From Acanthosepion esculentum (taxonomy: Eukaryota > Mollusca > Cephalopoda > Sepiida > Sepiidae): a stretch of 64,000 nt of DNA. Position numbers and translations under genes: made by a program. The notes beneath the pieces were generated by a model, which did not search any database, was not told where the DNA came from, and saw only the letters and a list, made by a program, of their open reading frames with translations. The stretch lies in the NCBI GenBank assembly GCA_964036315.1, contig OZ038478.1:139199860-139263859 (forward strand), written 5' to 3'. Every line of letters starts with the position of its first letter. Positions within the stretch are counted from its first letter, which is position 1. Below are positions 42,680 through 56,815 of the stretch, in pieces.

Positions 42680-42910
42680 TAATCTGTTTGTATTTTCCGT
42701 TGTAAACATCTTGCTGTGCAAGGTCTACTTGGATTCATGCATTGTTTTCATCTGTTCCTCTTGCTTTGAATCCGTCCTGTTAGTATTATATTTTCCAAGC
42801 CCTCTTTCTTCATTATGTGCTCTAGGAATTTCAACTGTTTCTTCTCGATGTTATGTATAAGTTTCCTTTATGTTTCCATTTTCTCTAAGATTTCGTTGCT
42901 GCTCAAATAT
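42680..42910 (-). pseudogene. RTE-type LINE 3' coding tail
   Basis: On the minus strand LIHNIEKKQLKFLEHIMKKE is followed by GLENIILTGRIQSKRNR. This is the common C-terminal pattern (RxLxFLGHxxRxxGLExLILTGxIEGKRxRGR) after the reverse transcriptase of RTE-like LINEs. It probably belongs to the same broad group as the fragment at 4.8-5.2 kb, in the opposite orientation. Confidence 0.65.
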
Positions 42911-43245
42911 ACGGTTTATATGGAAAGAAAGATAAATGATCATTTAAAGGTTAAAAACAAATTGTGAAATAAAACATAAATTCTAAAATATGAAAGAAAT
43001 ATGAAAGAATAAGTGATTAAAATTTAAATACTGAAAGGAATTGGTAGACATAGCAAGAACTTTGGCGTATTTGATTTTCGTGACTGCTTACATGATTTTT
43101 TTTGCAGGAATCATTCAGAATTAATTTCAACATTATTGGAATTTTGGCTATAAATAGTCCTTTTTTAAGAACCGAAGTTCGCTACACCAAAATGTAGAGC
43201 TAACGAGTAAAAACCATTTGGTTTTTCCAGTCATCAAAAAAACAC

Positions 43246-43445
43246 AGTGGAAGGAAACAAATATTCGTACACAAACAAATTATTAATTTATTGAATTTGC
43301 AACTAAAGAATAGACATAATTTTCACATAATTAACTGTATACAAATGTATAATAACCAAATATTCATAGAAAAAAGAAAATGTTTTCATTTGATAGAAAT
43401 AAATCCTATTTGTCCATTTGAATGGGTGAAAAAGTATTCGTACAA
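43246..43445 (+). repeat. Possible Tc1-like terminal repeat remnant
   Basis: CAGTGGAAGGAAACAAATAT then TCGTACAC at 43246 has the CAGTG start and the spacing to TATTCGTACA that I associate with some Tc1-like termini. AAAAAGTATTCGTACA recurs at 43429, as an internal direct repeat would. No transposase follows. The stretches on either side (42911-43245 and 43446-43675) show nothing. Confidence 0.35.
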
Positions 43446-43673
43446 TGCAAATTTCAAATTTGAAATCTTTTAAATTGCCTTAATACTGTAGATTATTCAA
43501 GTGAAATATTCTAGAACGTTTGTTGCAGGCCCTTAATAGAGGAATATAGCCTGTGCGCTCAAGTAAAAATGAGTCACAGTAGGCCCACAAACGTTTAAAA
43601 ATAAAAGACGTAAATTTGACAGGTCAACAACAGGAAAAAAAGCGACAAATTAAGCAAATACAGAATGTATTTT

Positions 43674-43675
<2 letters not shown>

Positions 43676-43747
<72 letters not shown>

Positions 43748-43826
43748 AGATATTGATAATATTAATGGTAAATATACACATACATATATATATACATATA
43801 TATAAAATATGTAAATATATATACAA

Positions 43827-43864
<38 letters not shown>
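43676..43864. repeat. (TA)n with (GATATA)n microsatellite
   Basis: TA-rich simple repeat at 43676-43864 with a (GATATA)n segment at about 43730-43753. A distinct non-repetitive end, TGTTACG, starts directly after it. Confidence 0.9.
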
Positions 43865-43868
<4 letters not shown>

Positions 43869-45311
43869 ACGTTAGCCCAATAGTTGTACAGCCACCTCAG
43901 ATTTTATAAGTATGATTTAAGTATATTGTATATTTTCTACAAAACAGAGGAATCATAATAACATTTTTATTTCTTGAATATGCTGATTGTGGGATATACA
44001 TATATTTTGTTATGCCCATATTAGAAAGAGCTAGTTCTCGGAAAAGAACATGCCCCCATTTCCTATCTGGTCTCTGATGCGTAGGCCAAACAAATGCTGT
44101 TTTAGAGATAGGTGCGAATGATATTAACAGGGTCCAAGGTCGATGGCTGATTGAAAAATAAGTTCGAATGACATTAACAGTGTCCATGGTCGTAGGACAA
44201 ACGAAGGCTGTTTGACAAATAAGTGCGAATGATATTAACAGGGTCCATGGTCGTAGGACAAACGAAGGCTATTTGAGAGATAAGTGCGAATGACATTAAC
44301 ACGGTCCATGGTCGTAGGCCAAACAAACGCTGTTTGACAGATAAGTGCGAATAAGATTAAAAGGGTCCATGGTCGTAGGCCAAACGAAGGCTTTTTGACA
44401 GATAAGTGCGAATGACATTAACAGTGTCCATGGTGGTAGGACAAAAAAACGCTGTTTGACAGATAAGTGCGAATGATATTAACAGGGTCCATGGTCGTAG
44501 AATAAACGAAGGCTGTTTGACAGATAGGTGCAAATGATATTAACATGGTCCATGGTCGTAGGCCAAACCAAGGCTGTTGGACAGATAAGTACGAATGACA
44601 TTAACAGGGTCCATTGTCGTAGGACAAACGAAGGCTATTTGACAGATAAGTACGAATGACATTAACAGGGTCCATTGTCGTAGGACAAACGAACGCTGTT
44701 TGGCAGATAGGTGCGAATGATATTTACAGGGTCCATGTTCGTATGCCAAACGAACGCTGTTTGACAGATAAGTTCGAATGACATTAACAAGGTCTATGGT
44801 CGTAGGCCAAACAAACGCTGTTTGAGAGATAAGAGGGAATGACATTAACAGGGTCCATGGTCTGTAGGACAAACGAAGGCTGTTTCACAGATAAGTGCAA
44901 ATGACATTAACAGGATCCATGGTCGGAGGCCAAACAAACGCTGTTTGACAGATGAGTGCGAATGACATTAACAGGGTCCATGGTCGTAGGCCAAACGAAG
45001 GCTGTTTGACTGATAAGTGCGAATGACATTAACAGGGTCCATGCTCGTAGGCCAAACGTAGGCTGTTTGACAGATAAGTGCGAATGGCATTAACAGTGTC
45101 CATGGTCGTAGGTCAAACGAAGGCTGCTTGAGAGATAAGTGCGAATGATATTAACAGGGTCCATGGTCGTAGGCCAAAAGAAGGCTGCTTGACAGATTAG
45201 TGCGAATGACATTAACAGGGTCCATGCTCGTAGGCCAAACGAAGGCTGTTTGACAGATGAGTGCAAACGACATTAACAGGATCCATGGCCGTAGGCAAAA
45301 CGAAGGCTGTT

Positions 45312-47400
45312 TGACGGATAAGTGCGAATGATATTAATCGGGTCCATGGTCGTAAGCCAAACGATGGCTGATTGACAAATAAGTGCGAATGATATTAACA
45401 GGGTCCATGGTCGTAGGACAAACGAAGGCTATTTGACAGATAAGTGCGAATGACATTAACACGGTCCATTGTCGTAGGACAAACGAACGCTGTTTGACAG
45501 ATAGGTGCGAATGATATTTACTGGGTCCATGTTCGTATGCCAAACGAACGCTGTTTGACAGATAAGTTCGAATGACATTAACAAGGTCTATGGTCGTAGG
45601 CCAAACAAACGCTGTTTGAGAGATAAGAGGGAATGACATTAACAGGGTCCATGGTCTGTAGGACAAACGAAGGCTGTTTCACAGATAAGTGAAAATGACA
45701 TTAACAGGATCCATGGTCGTAGGCCAAACAAACGCTGTTTGACAGATGAGTGCGAATGACATTAACAGGGTCCATGGTCGTAGGCCAAACGAAGGCTGTT
45801 TGACTGATAAGTGCGAATGACATTAACAGGGTCCATGCTCGTAGGCTAAACGTAGGCTGTTTGACAGATAAGTGCGAATGACATTAACAGTGTCCATGGT
45901 CGTAGGTCAAACGAAGGCTGCTTGAGAGATAAGTGCGAATGATATTAACAGGGTCCATGGTCGTAGGCCAAACAAACGCTGATTTACAGGTAAGTGCGAA
46001 TGATATTAAGAGGGTCCATTGACGTAAGCAAAACAAACGCTGTTTGACAGATAAGTGCGAATGACATTAAGAGGGTCCATGGTCGTAGGACAAACAATCC
46101 CTGTTTGAGACATAAGTGCGAATGATATTAACAGGGTCCATGGTCGTAGGCCATTTTGAAGGCTGCTTGACAGATTAGTGCGAATGACATTAACAGGGTC
46201 CATGCTCGTAGGCCAAACGAAGGCTGTTTGACAGATGAGTGCAAACGACATTAACAGGATCCATGGCCGTAGGCAAAACGAAGGCTGTTTGACGGATAAG
46301 TGCGAATGATATTAATCGGGTCCATGGTCGTAAGCCAAACGATGGCTGATTGACAAATAAGTGCGAATGATATTAACAGGGTCCATGGTCGTAGGACAAA
46401 CGAAGGCTATTTGACAGATAAGTGCGAATGACATTAACACGGTCCATTGTCGTAGGACAAACGAACGCTGTTTGACAGATAGGTGCGAATGATATTTACA
46501 GGGTCCATGTTCGTATGCCAAACGAACGCTGTTTGACAGATAAGTTCGAATAACATTAACAAGGTCTATGGTCGTAGGCCAAACAAACGCTGTTTGAGAG
46601 ATAAGAGGGAATGACATTAACAGGGTCCATGGTCTGTAGGACAAACGAAGGCTGTTTCACAGATAAGTGCAAATGACATTAACAGGATCCATGGTCGTAG
46701 GCCAAACAAACGCTGTTTGACAGATGAGTGCGAATGACATTAACAGGGTCCATGGTCGTAGGCCAAACGAAGGCTGTTTGACTGATAAGTGCGAATGACA
46801 TTAACAGGGTCCATGCTCGTAGGCCAAACGTAGGCTGTTTGACAGATAAGTGCGAATGACATTAACAGTGTCCATGGTCGTAGGTCAAACGAAGGCTGCT
46901 TGAGAGATAAGTGCGAATGATATTAACAGGGTCCATGGTCGTAGGCCAAACAAACGCTGATTTACAGGTAAGTGCGAATGATATTAAGAGGGTCCATTGA
47001 CGTAAGCAAAACAAACGCTGTTTGACAGATAAGTGCCAATGACATTAAGAGGGTCCATGGTCGTAGGACAAACAATCCCTGTTTGAGACATAAGTGCGAA
47101 TAATATTAACAGGGTCCATGGTCGTAGGCCAAAAGAAGGCTGCTTGACAGATTAGTGCGAATGACATTAACAGGGTCCATGCTCGTAGGCCAAACGAAGG
47201 CTGTTTGACAGATGAGTGCAAACGACATTAACAGGATCCATGGCCGTAGGCAAAACGAAGGCTGTTTGACGGATAAGTGCGAATGATATTAATCGGGTCC
47301 ATGGTCGTGGGCCAAACGATGGCTGATTGACAAATAAGTGCGAATGATATTAACAGGGTCCATGGTCGTAGGACAAACGAAGGCTATTTGACAGATAAGT
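45312..47400. repeat. Higher-order repeat of 978 bp (16 units)
   Basis: Blocks starting at about 45312 and 46290 are nearly identical over 978 bp, and a third begins at about 47268. They are marked by the rare unit variants ATTAATCGGGTCCATGG and AACAATCCCTG. A related but less similar block starts at about 44518, 794 bp (13 units) before the first. The third block changes at about 47425 into sequence matching 44300-44400. Confidence 0.8.
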
Positions 47401-50400
47401 GCGAATGACATTAACACGGTCCATGGTCGTAGGCCAAACAAACGCTGTTTGACAGATAAGTGCGAATAAGATTAAAAGGGTCCATGGTCGTAGGCCAAAC
47501 GAAGGCTTTTTGACAGATAAGATGAATGCAAATGACAATAACCAAGGCTGTTTGAGAAATAAGTGCGAATGACATTAACATTGTCGTAGGACAAACGAAG
47601 GTGTTTGACAGATAAGTGCGAATGACATTAACATGGTCCATGGTCGTAGGACAATCGAAGTCTGTTTGACAGATAAATGCGCATGATATTAAAAGGTTCC
47701 ATAGTCGTCTGCCAAAGAAACGCATTTTGACAGATAATTGCGAATGATATTTAGAGGGTCCATGGTCCTAGGCCAAATTAAGGCTGTTTGACAGATAAGT
47801 GCGAATGACATTATCAGGGTATATGGTCGTAGGACAAACGACGGCTGTTTGACAGATAAGTGCGAATGACATTAACAATTCCAAGTTCGTAGGCCAAACG
47901 AAGGCTGTTTGTCAGATAAGTGCGAATGACATTAAAAGTGTCCATGGTCGTAGGCCAAACGAACGCTGTTTGAGAAGATAAGTGCGAATGACATTAACAG
48001 GTCAATGGACGCAGTCAAATCGAACGCTGTGCGAAGAACTTTAACAGGGTCCATTGGCGTAGGACAAACGAAGGCTGTTTGACAAATAAGTGCGAAGGTC
48101 ATTAACAGGGTCAATGGTCGTAGGAAATGTGCTAATTACATTAACAGTGTCCATGGTCGTAGACCAAACACACGCCGTTTGAGAGATAAGTGCGAATGAC
48201 ATTAACAGGGTCAATGGTCGTAGGCCAAACGAAGGCTGTTTGACAGATAAATGCGAATGACATTAACAGAGTGTCCATGGGTGTAGGCCAAACAAACGCT
48301 GGTTGAAAGATATGTGCGAATGATATTAACAGGCTGCATGCTAGTAGGCCAAACGTAGGCTGTTTGACAGGTAAGTACGAATGACATTAACAAGGACCAT
48401 AGACGTAGGCAAAGCGAACGCTATTTGACAGATAAGTTCGAATGACATTAACATGGTCCATGGCAGTAGGACAAACGCAGGCTGTTTCACAGATAATTTA
48501 GAATGATAATAACAGGTTCCATGGACGTAGGCCAAACGAACGCTGTTTGACAGATAAGTTCGAATGACATTAACCGGGACCATGGTCGTAGGCCAAACGA
48601 ACGCTGTTTGACAGATAAGTGCGAATGACATTAACCGGGTCCATGTTCGTAGGACAAACGAATGCTGTATGAAATATAAGCGTGAATGACATTAACAGGG
48701 TCCAGGGTCGTAGGCCAAAGGAAGACTGTTTGACAGATAAGTGCGAATGACATTAACAGAATGCATGGTCGTAGGCCAAACGAAGGCTGTTTGACAGATA
48801 AGTGCGAATGACATTAACAGGGTCCATGGTCGTAGGCCAAACGAAGGTTGCTTGACAGATAAGTGCGAATGATATTAACAGGGTCCATGGACGTAGGCCG
48901 AACGAAGGCTGTTTGACAGATAAGTGCGAATGACATTAACAGGGTCCATGGTCGTAGGCCAAACAAACGCTGTTTGACAGATACGTGCGAATGACATTAA
49001 CAGGGTCCATGATCGTAAGAAAACGAAAGCTTTTTGACAGATAATTACGAATGACATTAACAGCGTCAATGGACGCAGGCCAATCGAACGCTGTTTGACA
49101 GATAAGTGCGAAAGACTTTAACAGGGTCCATGGTCGTAGGACAAACGAAGGCTGTTTGACAAATAAGTTCGAACGTCATTAACAGGGTCAATGGTCGTGG
49201 GACAAACGGAGGCTGTTTGACAGATAATTGCTAATTACATTAATAGTGTCCATGGTCGTACACCAAACGCTGTTTGAGAGATAAGTGCGAATGACATTAA
49301 CAGGGTCAATGGTCGAAGGCTGTTTCGCAGATAAGTGCGAATGACATTAAGAGAGTGTCCATGGTTGTAGGCCAAACAAACGCTGTTTGAAAGATATGTG
49401 CGAATGATATTAATACGGTCCATGTTCGTAGGCCAAAAGTAGTCTGTTTGACAAATAACTGCCAATGACATTCACAGTGTGCATGCTCGTAGGCCAAACG
49501 AAGGGTGTTTGACAGGTAAGTGCGAATGACATTAACAAGTTCCTTGTTCGTAGGCAAAGCAAACGCTATTTGACAGATAAGTGCGAATGACATTAACAGG
49601 GTCCATGGCCTTTGGAGAAACGAAGGCTGTTTCAGAGATAAGAGCGAATGACATTAACAGGTTCCAAGGTCGTAGGCCGAACAAACGCTGTATGAAAGTT
49701 AATTGCGAAGGATATTAACTTGGTCCATGGTCGTAGGCCAAACGAACGCTGTTTGACAGATAAGTGCGAATGATATTAACGGGTTCCATGATCGTAGGAC
49801 AAATGACGGCTGTTTGATAGATAAGTGCGAATGACATTAACAGGGTCCATGGTCGTAGGACAAACGAAGGCTGATTGACAGATAAGTGCGAGTGATATTA
49901 ATATGTTCCATGATCGTCTACCAAAGGAACGATGTCAGATAAGTGCGAATGATAATTATATGTTCCATGGTCGTAGGACAATCGAAGGCTGTTTGACAGA
50001 TATGTACGATTGACATTAACAGTGTCCATGGTAGTAGGCAAACGAACGCAGTTTGACAGATAAGTGCGAATGATATTAAGAGTGTCCATGGTCGTAGGAC
50101 AAACGAAGGCTGTTTGACAAATAAGTGCGAATGACATTCACAGGTTCCATTGTCGTAAGACAAAGGTAGGCTGTTTGTCAGATGAGAGCGAATGACATTA
50201 ACAGGGTCCATTCTCGTTGGCCAAACGACGCTATTTGACAGATAAATGCGAATGACATTAACAGGGTCCATGGTTGTAGGACATAAGAATGCTGTTTGAA
50301 AGATAAGTGCGAAGGAACTTAACAGGGTCCCTGGTCGTAAGATAAAAAAACGCTGATTGAGAGTAAGTGCGACTGACATTCACAGGGTCAATAGTCGTAG

Positions 50401-51504
50401 TCCAAACGAACGCTGTTTTACAGATAAGTGAGAAAGACATTAACAGGCTCCATGGTCGTAGGCCAAACGAACTCTATTTGACAGAATAAATGAGAATGAC
50501 ATTTACAGGTCAATGGTTGTAGCACAATCGAAGGCTTTTTGACAAATAAGTGCGAATGATATTAACAGTGTCCATGATCGTAAGCCAAAGGAAGAATGGT
50601 TGACAGATAAGTGCGAATGAGATTAACATGTTCCATGGACCTAGTCCAAACAACCGCTGATTGACAGATGAGTGCGTGTGATTTTAACAGGATCCATGGT
50701 CGTAGGACAAATGAACGCAGTGTGACAGGTAAGTGCGAATGATATTAACAGGATCCAATTTCGTAGGACAAACGAAGGCGGTTTGTCAGATAAGTGCGAA
50801 TGACATTAACAGGATCAATGGACATAGGACAAACGAAGGCTGTTTGACAGTTAAGTGCTAATGATATCAACATGTTCCATGGTCGTCTGCCAAACAAACG
50901 CTGTTTGTCAGTTGAGTTCGACTGACATTAACAGGGTCCATGTTCGTAGGACAAACGAAGGCTGTTTGACAAATAAGTGCGAATGATATTTACAGTGTCC
51001 ATGGTCGTAAGTAAAACGAAGTCTGTTTGACAAATAAGTGCGGATGACATTATACAGGGTACATGGTCATAGGACAAACGAAGGCTGTTTGACAAATAAG
51101 TGCGAATGATATTAACAGGGGCCATGGTCGTAGAACAAACGAAGGCTGATTACAAATAAGTGCGAAGGATATTAACAGGGTCTTTGGTCGTAGGAAAACC
51201 GAAGGTTGTTTGACAGATAGGTGCGAATGACATTAACAGGCTCCATGGTCGTAGGCCAAACGAAGGCTGTTTTACAGATAAGTGCAAATGACATTGACAG
51301 TGTCCATGGTCGTAGGCCAAACAAACGCTGTATGGCAGATGAGTCCGACTGATATTAACAGGGTTCATATTCGTAGAACAAACGTATGCGGTTTGACAGA
51401 TATGTGCGAATGAAATTAACAGGATCCATGCTCGTATGCCAAACGAAGTCTGTTTGACAAATAATTGCGAGTGATATTAACAGGGGCCCTGGTCGTAGGA
51501 CAAA

Positions 51505-54500
51505 CGAACCTGATTGACAAATAAGTGCGAATGATATTAACAGGGTCCATGGTCGTAGGAAATCCGAAAGCTGTTTGACAAAGAGTAGATAATGACATTA
51601 ACAGGCTCCATGATCTTAGGCCAAACGAAGGCTGTTTGATAGATAAGTGCGAATGACATTAACAGGGTCCATGGTCGTAGGCCAAACGAAGGCTGTTTGT
51701 CAGATAAGTGTGAATGACATTAACAGGGTCCATGGTCGTAGGCCAAACGAAGGCTTTTTGACAGATAACTGCGAATGACATTAACAGATTCAATGGTCGT
51801 AGGCCAAACGAAGGCTGTTTGACAGAAAAGTGCGAATGACATTAAAAGTGTCCATGGTCGTAGATCAAACGTAGGCAGTTTGACAGATAATTGCGAATGA
51901 CATTAACAGGGTCCATGGTCGTAGGCCAAACGAAGGCTGTTTGACAGGTAAATGCGAATGACATTAACAGGGTTTGATGGTCGCAGGACAAACAAATGCT
52001 GTTTGACAAATAAGTACGAATGAAAATAAACAGGGTCCATGGCCGTAGGCCAAACGAACGGTGTTTGACTGATAAGTGCGAATGACATTAACAGGGTCCA
52101 TGGTCGTATGACAAACGAAGACTGTTTGACAAATACGTGCGAATGATATTAACAGAGACCATGGTCGTAGGACAAACGAAGGCTGTTTGACAAATGAGAT
52201 CAAATGATATTAACAGAATATATGGTCGTAGGACAAACGAAGGGTTTTTGTCAAATAAGTGTGAATGTTATTAACAGGATCCATATCGTAGGCCAAGCGA
52301 ACGCTGTGTGACAAATAAGTGTTAATGATATTAACAGGACCAATTGTCGTAGGGCACACGAAGGCTGTTTGACAGATAAGGGCGAATGATATTAACATGG
52401 TCCATGGACGTAGGACAAACGAAGGCTGTTTGACAGATAATTACGTATGACATTAAAAAGGATCGATGGACGTAGGCAAAACGAACGCTGTTGACAGATA
52501 AGTGCGAATTACATTAACAGGGTACATGAACGTAAGACAAACGAAGTCTGTTTGACAGATAAGTGCGAATGACATTAATAGGGTCTATGGTCGTAGGCCA
52601 AATAAACGCTGTTTGAGAGATAAGTGCGAATGACATTAACAGGGTCCATGGTCGTAGGCCAAACGAAGGCTGTTTGACTGATAAGTGCTAATGACATTAA
52701 CAGGTTCCATGGTCGTAGGCCTAATGAACGCTGTTTGACAGATAAGTGGAAATGACATTAATAGTGTCCATGGTCGTAGGCCAAATGAAGGCTGTTTGAC
52801 AGATAATGACATTAACAGAGTCAATGGTCGTAGGACAAACGAACGCTGTTTGACATATAAGTGCGATTCATGTTAACAGCGTCCATGGTCATAGGCCAAA
52901 TAAACGCTGTATTACAGATAAGTGCGAATGACATTAACTGGGTCCAAGTCGTATACAAAACGAAGGCTGTTTGACAGATAAGTGCGAATGGATTTAACAG
53001 GGTCCATGCTCGTAGGCCAAATGAAGGCTGTTTGACTGATAATTGCGTATGGCATTAACAGGTCCATGGTCGTAGGCCAAATGAACTCTTTTTGACAGAT
53101 AAGTGCAAATGACATTAACAGTGTCCATGGTCGTAGGCCAAACGAAGGCTGTTTGACAGATAAGGGCCAATGACATTAACAGTGTCCATGGTCTTAGGCC
53201 AAATGAAGGCTCATTGTCAGATCAGTGAGAATGACATTAACAGTGTCCATGGTCCAAGGCCAAACAAACGCTGTTTGACAGATAAGTGCGAATGACATTA
53301 ACAGGGTCCATGTTCGTAGGACAAACTAAAGCTGTTTGACAGATACGTGCGAATGATATTAACAGAGTCCATGGTCGTAGGACAAACGAACCTGATTGAC
53401 AAATAAGTGCGAATGATATTAACAGGGTCCATGGTCGTAGGAAATCCGAAAGCTGTTTGACAAAGAGTAGATAATGACATTAACAGGCTCCATGATCTTA
53501 GGCCAAACGAAGGCTGTTTGATAGATAAGTGCGAATGACATTAACAGGGTCCATGGTCGTAGGCCAAACGAAGGCTGTTTGTCAGATAAGTGTGAATGAC
53601 ATTAACAGGGTCCATGGTCGTAGGCCAAACGAAGGCTTTTTGACAGATAACTGCGAATGACATTAACAGATTCAATGGTCGTAGGCCAAACGAAGGCTGT
53701 TTGACAGAAAAGTGCGAATGACATTAAAAGTGTCCATGGTCGTAGATCAAACGTAGGCAGTTTGACAGATAATTGCGAATGACATTAACAGGGTCCATGG
53801 TCGTAGGCCAAACGAAGGCTGTTTGACAGGTAAATGCGAATGACATTAACAGGGTTTGATGGTCGCAGGACAAACAAATGCTGTTTGACAAATAAGTACG
53901 AATGAAAATAAACAGGGTCCATGGCCGTAGGCCAAACGAACGGTGTTTGACTGATAAGTGCGAATGACATTAACAGGGTCCATGGTCGTATGACAAACGA
54001 AGACTGTTTGACAAATACGTGCGAATGATATTAACAGAGACCATGGTCGTAGGACAAACGAAGGCTGTTTGACAAATGAGATCAAATGATATTAACAGAA
54101 TATATGGTCGTAGGACAAACGAAGGGTTTTTGTCAAATAAGTGTGAATGTTATTAACAGGATCCATATCGTAGGCCAAGCGAACGCTGTGTGACAAATAA
54201 GTGTTAATGATATTAACAGGACCAATTGTCGTAGGGCACACGAAGGCTGTTTGACAGATAAGGGCGAATGATATTAACATGGTCCATGGACGTAGGACAA
54301 ACGAAGGCTGTTTGACAGATAATTACGTATGACATTAAAAAGGATCGATGGACGTAGGCAAAACGAACGCTGTTGACAGATAAGTGCGAATTACATTAAC
54401 AGGGTACATGAACGTAAGACAAACGAAGTCTGTTTGACAGATAAGTGCGAATGACATTAATAGGGTCTGTGGTCGTAGGCCAAATAAACGCTGTTTGAGA

Positions 54501-55185
54501 GATAAGTGCGAATGACATTAACAGGGTCCATGGTCGTAGGCCAAACGAAGGCTGTTTGACTGATAAGTGCTAATGACATTAACAGGTTCCATGGTCGTAG
54601 GCCTAATGAACGCTGTTTGACAGATAAGTGGAAACGAACGCTGTTTGACATATAAGTGCGATTCATGTTAACAGCGTCCATGGTCATAGGCCAAATAAAC
54701 GCTGTTTTACAGATAAGTGCGAATGACATTAACTGGGTCCAAGTCGTATACAAAACGAAGGCTGTTTGACAGATAAGTGCGAATGGATTTAACAGGGTCC
54801 ATGCTCGTAGGCCAAATGAAGGCTGTTTGACTGATAATTGCGTATGGCATTAGCAGGTCCATGGTCGTAGGCCAAATGAACTCTTTTTGACAGATAAGTG
54901 CAAATGACATTAACAGTGTCCATGGTCGTAGGCCAAACGAAGGCTGTTTGACAGATAAGGGCCAATGACATTAACAGTGTCCATGGTCTTAGGCCAAACG
55001 AAGGCTCATTGTCAGATCAGTGAGAATGACATTAACAGTGTCCATGGTCCAAGGCCAAACAAACGCTGTTTGACAGATAAGTGCGAATGACATTAACAGG
55101 GTCCATGTTCGTAGGACAAACTAAAGCTGTTTGACAGATACGTGCGAATGATATTAACAGAGTCCATGGTCGTAGGACAAACGAA
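51505..55185. repeat. Tandem duplication of 1.88 kb within the 61-bp satellite
   Basis: Block A (about 51505-53386) is repeated as block B (about 53387-55185) with only a handful of substitutions and one 87-bp deletion in B near 54632. The repeat preserves rare unit variants in order, such as AAATCCGAAAGCTG and GGTTTGATGGTCGCAGG. It is therefore a block duplication and not chance similarity of satellite units. Confidence 0.88.
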
Positions 55186-56815
55186 GGCATTTTGACAGAT
55201 AAGTGCGAATGATATTAACAGGATCCATGTTCGTAGGCCAAACGAAGGCTGTTTGACAGATAAGTGCGAATGACAATAACAGTGTCCATGTTCGTCGGAC
55301 AACCGAACGCTGTTTGACATATAAGTGCGAATCACATCAACAGCGTCCATGATCTTATACCAAACCTACGCTGTTTGACAGATACGTGCGAATGACATTA
55401 ACAGGGTCCATCACGACGGCCAAACGGAGAATGTTTGACAGATAAGTGCGAATGATATAAACAGCGTCCATGGTCGTAGGACAAACAAACGCTCTTTGAC
55501 AGATAAGTCCGAATTATATTAACAGTGTCCATTGTCGTAGGACAACAGAAGACTCTTTGAAGAATAAGTCCGAATGACATTAACAGGGTCCACGGTCGTA
55601 GGCCAAAGAAACGCTGTTTGAAAGATAAATGCAAATGACAGCAACAGGGTCCATGGATGTATGCCAAACGAACGTTCTTTGACAGATAAGTGCGAAGGAC
55701 ATTAACAGGGTCCATGCACTTAGGACAAACGAAGGCTCTTTGACTGTTAAGTGCGAATGACATTAACAGGGTCCAATGTCGTAGGCCAGACGAACGCTGT
55801 TTGAGAGATAATTGTGAATGACATTCACAGGGTCTATGATCGTAGGTTAAACCAAGGCTGTTTGAGAGATAAATGCCAATTACATTAACAGGGTTCATGG
55901 TCGTAGGCCAAACGAACGCTGTTTGACAAATAAGTGCGAATGATATTAACTGGGTCCCTGGTCGTAGGACAAACGAATGCTGTTTGACAATTAAGAGCGA
56001 ATGATATTAATAGGATCCATGGTCGTAGGACAAACGAAGGGTGTTTGACAAATAAGTGCGAATGATATTAACATTGTCCCTGGTCGTAGGCCAAACGAAC
56101 GCTGTTTGACAGATAAGTGCGAATGACATTAACAGGGTCCATGCTCGTAGGACAAACGAACGCTGTTTGACAAATAACTGCGAATGATATTAACAGGGTC
56201 CATGGTCGTAGGACAAACGAAGGCTTTTTGACAAATAAGTGTGAATGATATTAACAGGGTCCATGTTGTAGGCCAAACGGACGCTGTATGACAGGTAAGT
56301 GCGAATGATATTAACAGGCTCCATAGTCGTAGGCCAAACGAACGCTGTTTGACAGATAAGTGCGAATGACATTAACAGGTTACATGGTCGTAGGACAAAC
56401 GACAGCTGTTTGACAGATAAGTACGAATTATATTAACAATGTCCATTGACTTAGGACAAACGAAGGCTGTTCTTACAAATAAGTGTGAATGATATTAACA
56501 GTGTCCATGGTCTTAGGCCAAACGAAGGCTGTTTTTACAGATAAGTGCGAATGATATTAACAGGTTTCATCGTCGTAGTCCAAACGAACGCTGTTTGACA
56601 GATGAGTGCTAATGACATTAACAGTGTCCATGGTCGTAGGACAAACGAACGCTGTTTGACACATAAGTGTGAATGACATTAACAAGGTCCATGGTCGTAT
56701 GGCCAAACAGACGCTGTTTGACAGATAAGTGCGAATGACATTAACAGGTTCCATGATCGTGGGCCAAACTAAGGCTGTTTGACTGATAAATGCGAATGAC
56801 ATTAACAGGGTCCAT

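Larger units (their letters stand above)
44082..56815. repeat. Satellite array, 61-bp unit, about 209 copies
   Basis: A typical unit is AGGCCAAACGAAGGCTGTTT, then GACAGATAAGTGCGAATGAC, then ATTAACAGGGTCCATGGTCG plus T. Variants include GGACAAACG for GGCCAAACG, ATGATATTAAC for ATGACATTAAC, and AACGCTG for AAGGCTG. Units are head to tail. The minus strand is open over one to three units because two of the three frames of the unit lack a stop, so many small open frames arise that encode variants of the same phrase. These are not supported as genes. Most units contain CCATGG. Confidence 0.97.

Noticed and set aside
44187..56802. Dozens of minus-strand open frames of 60-166 codons with phrases such as MSFALICQTAFVWPTTMDPV
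   Set aside because: They are translations of the 61-bp satellite. Since 61 is not a multiple of three, the frame rotates each unit, and two of three frames lack a stop. Frames start and stop wherever variants occur, with no consistent gene structure.
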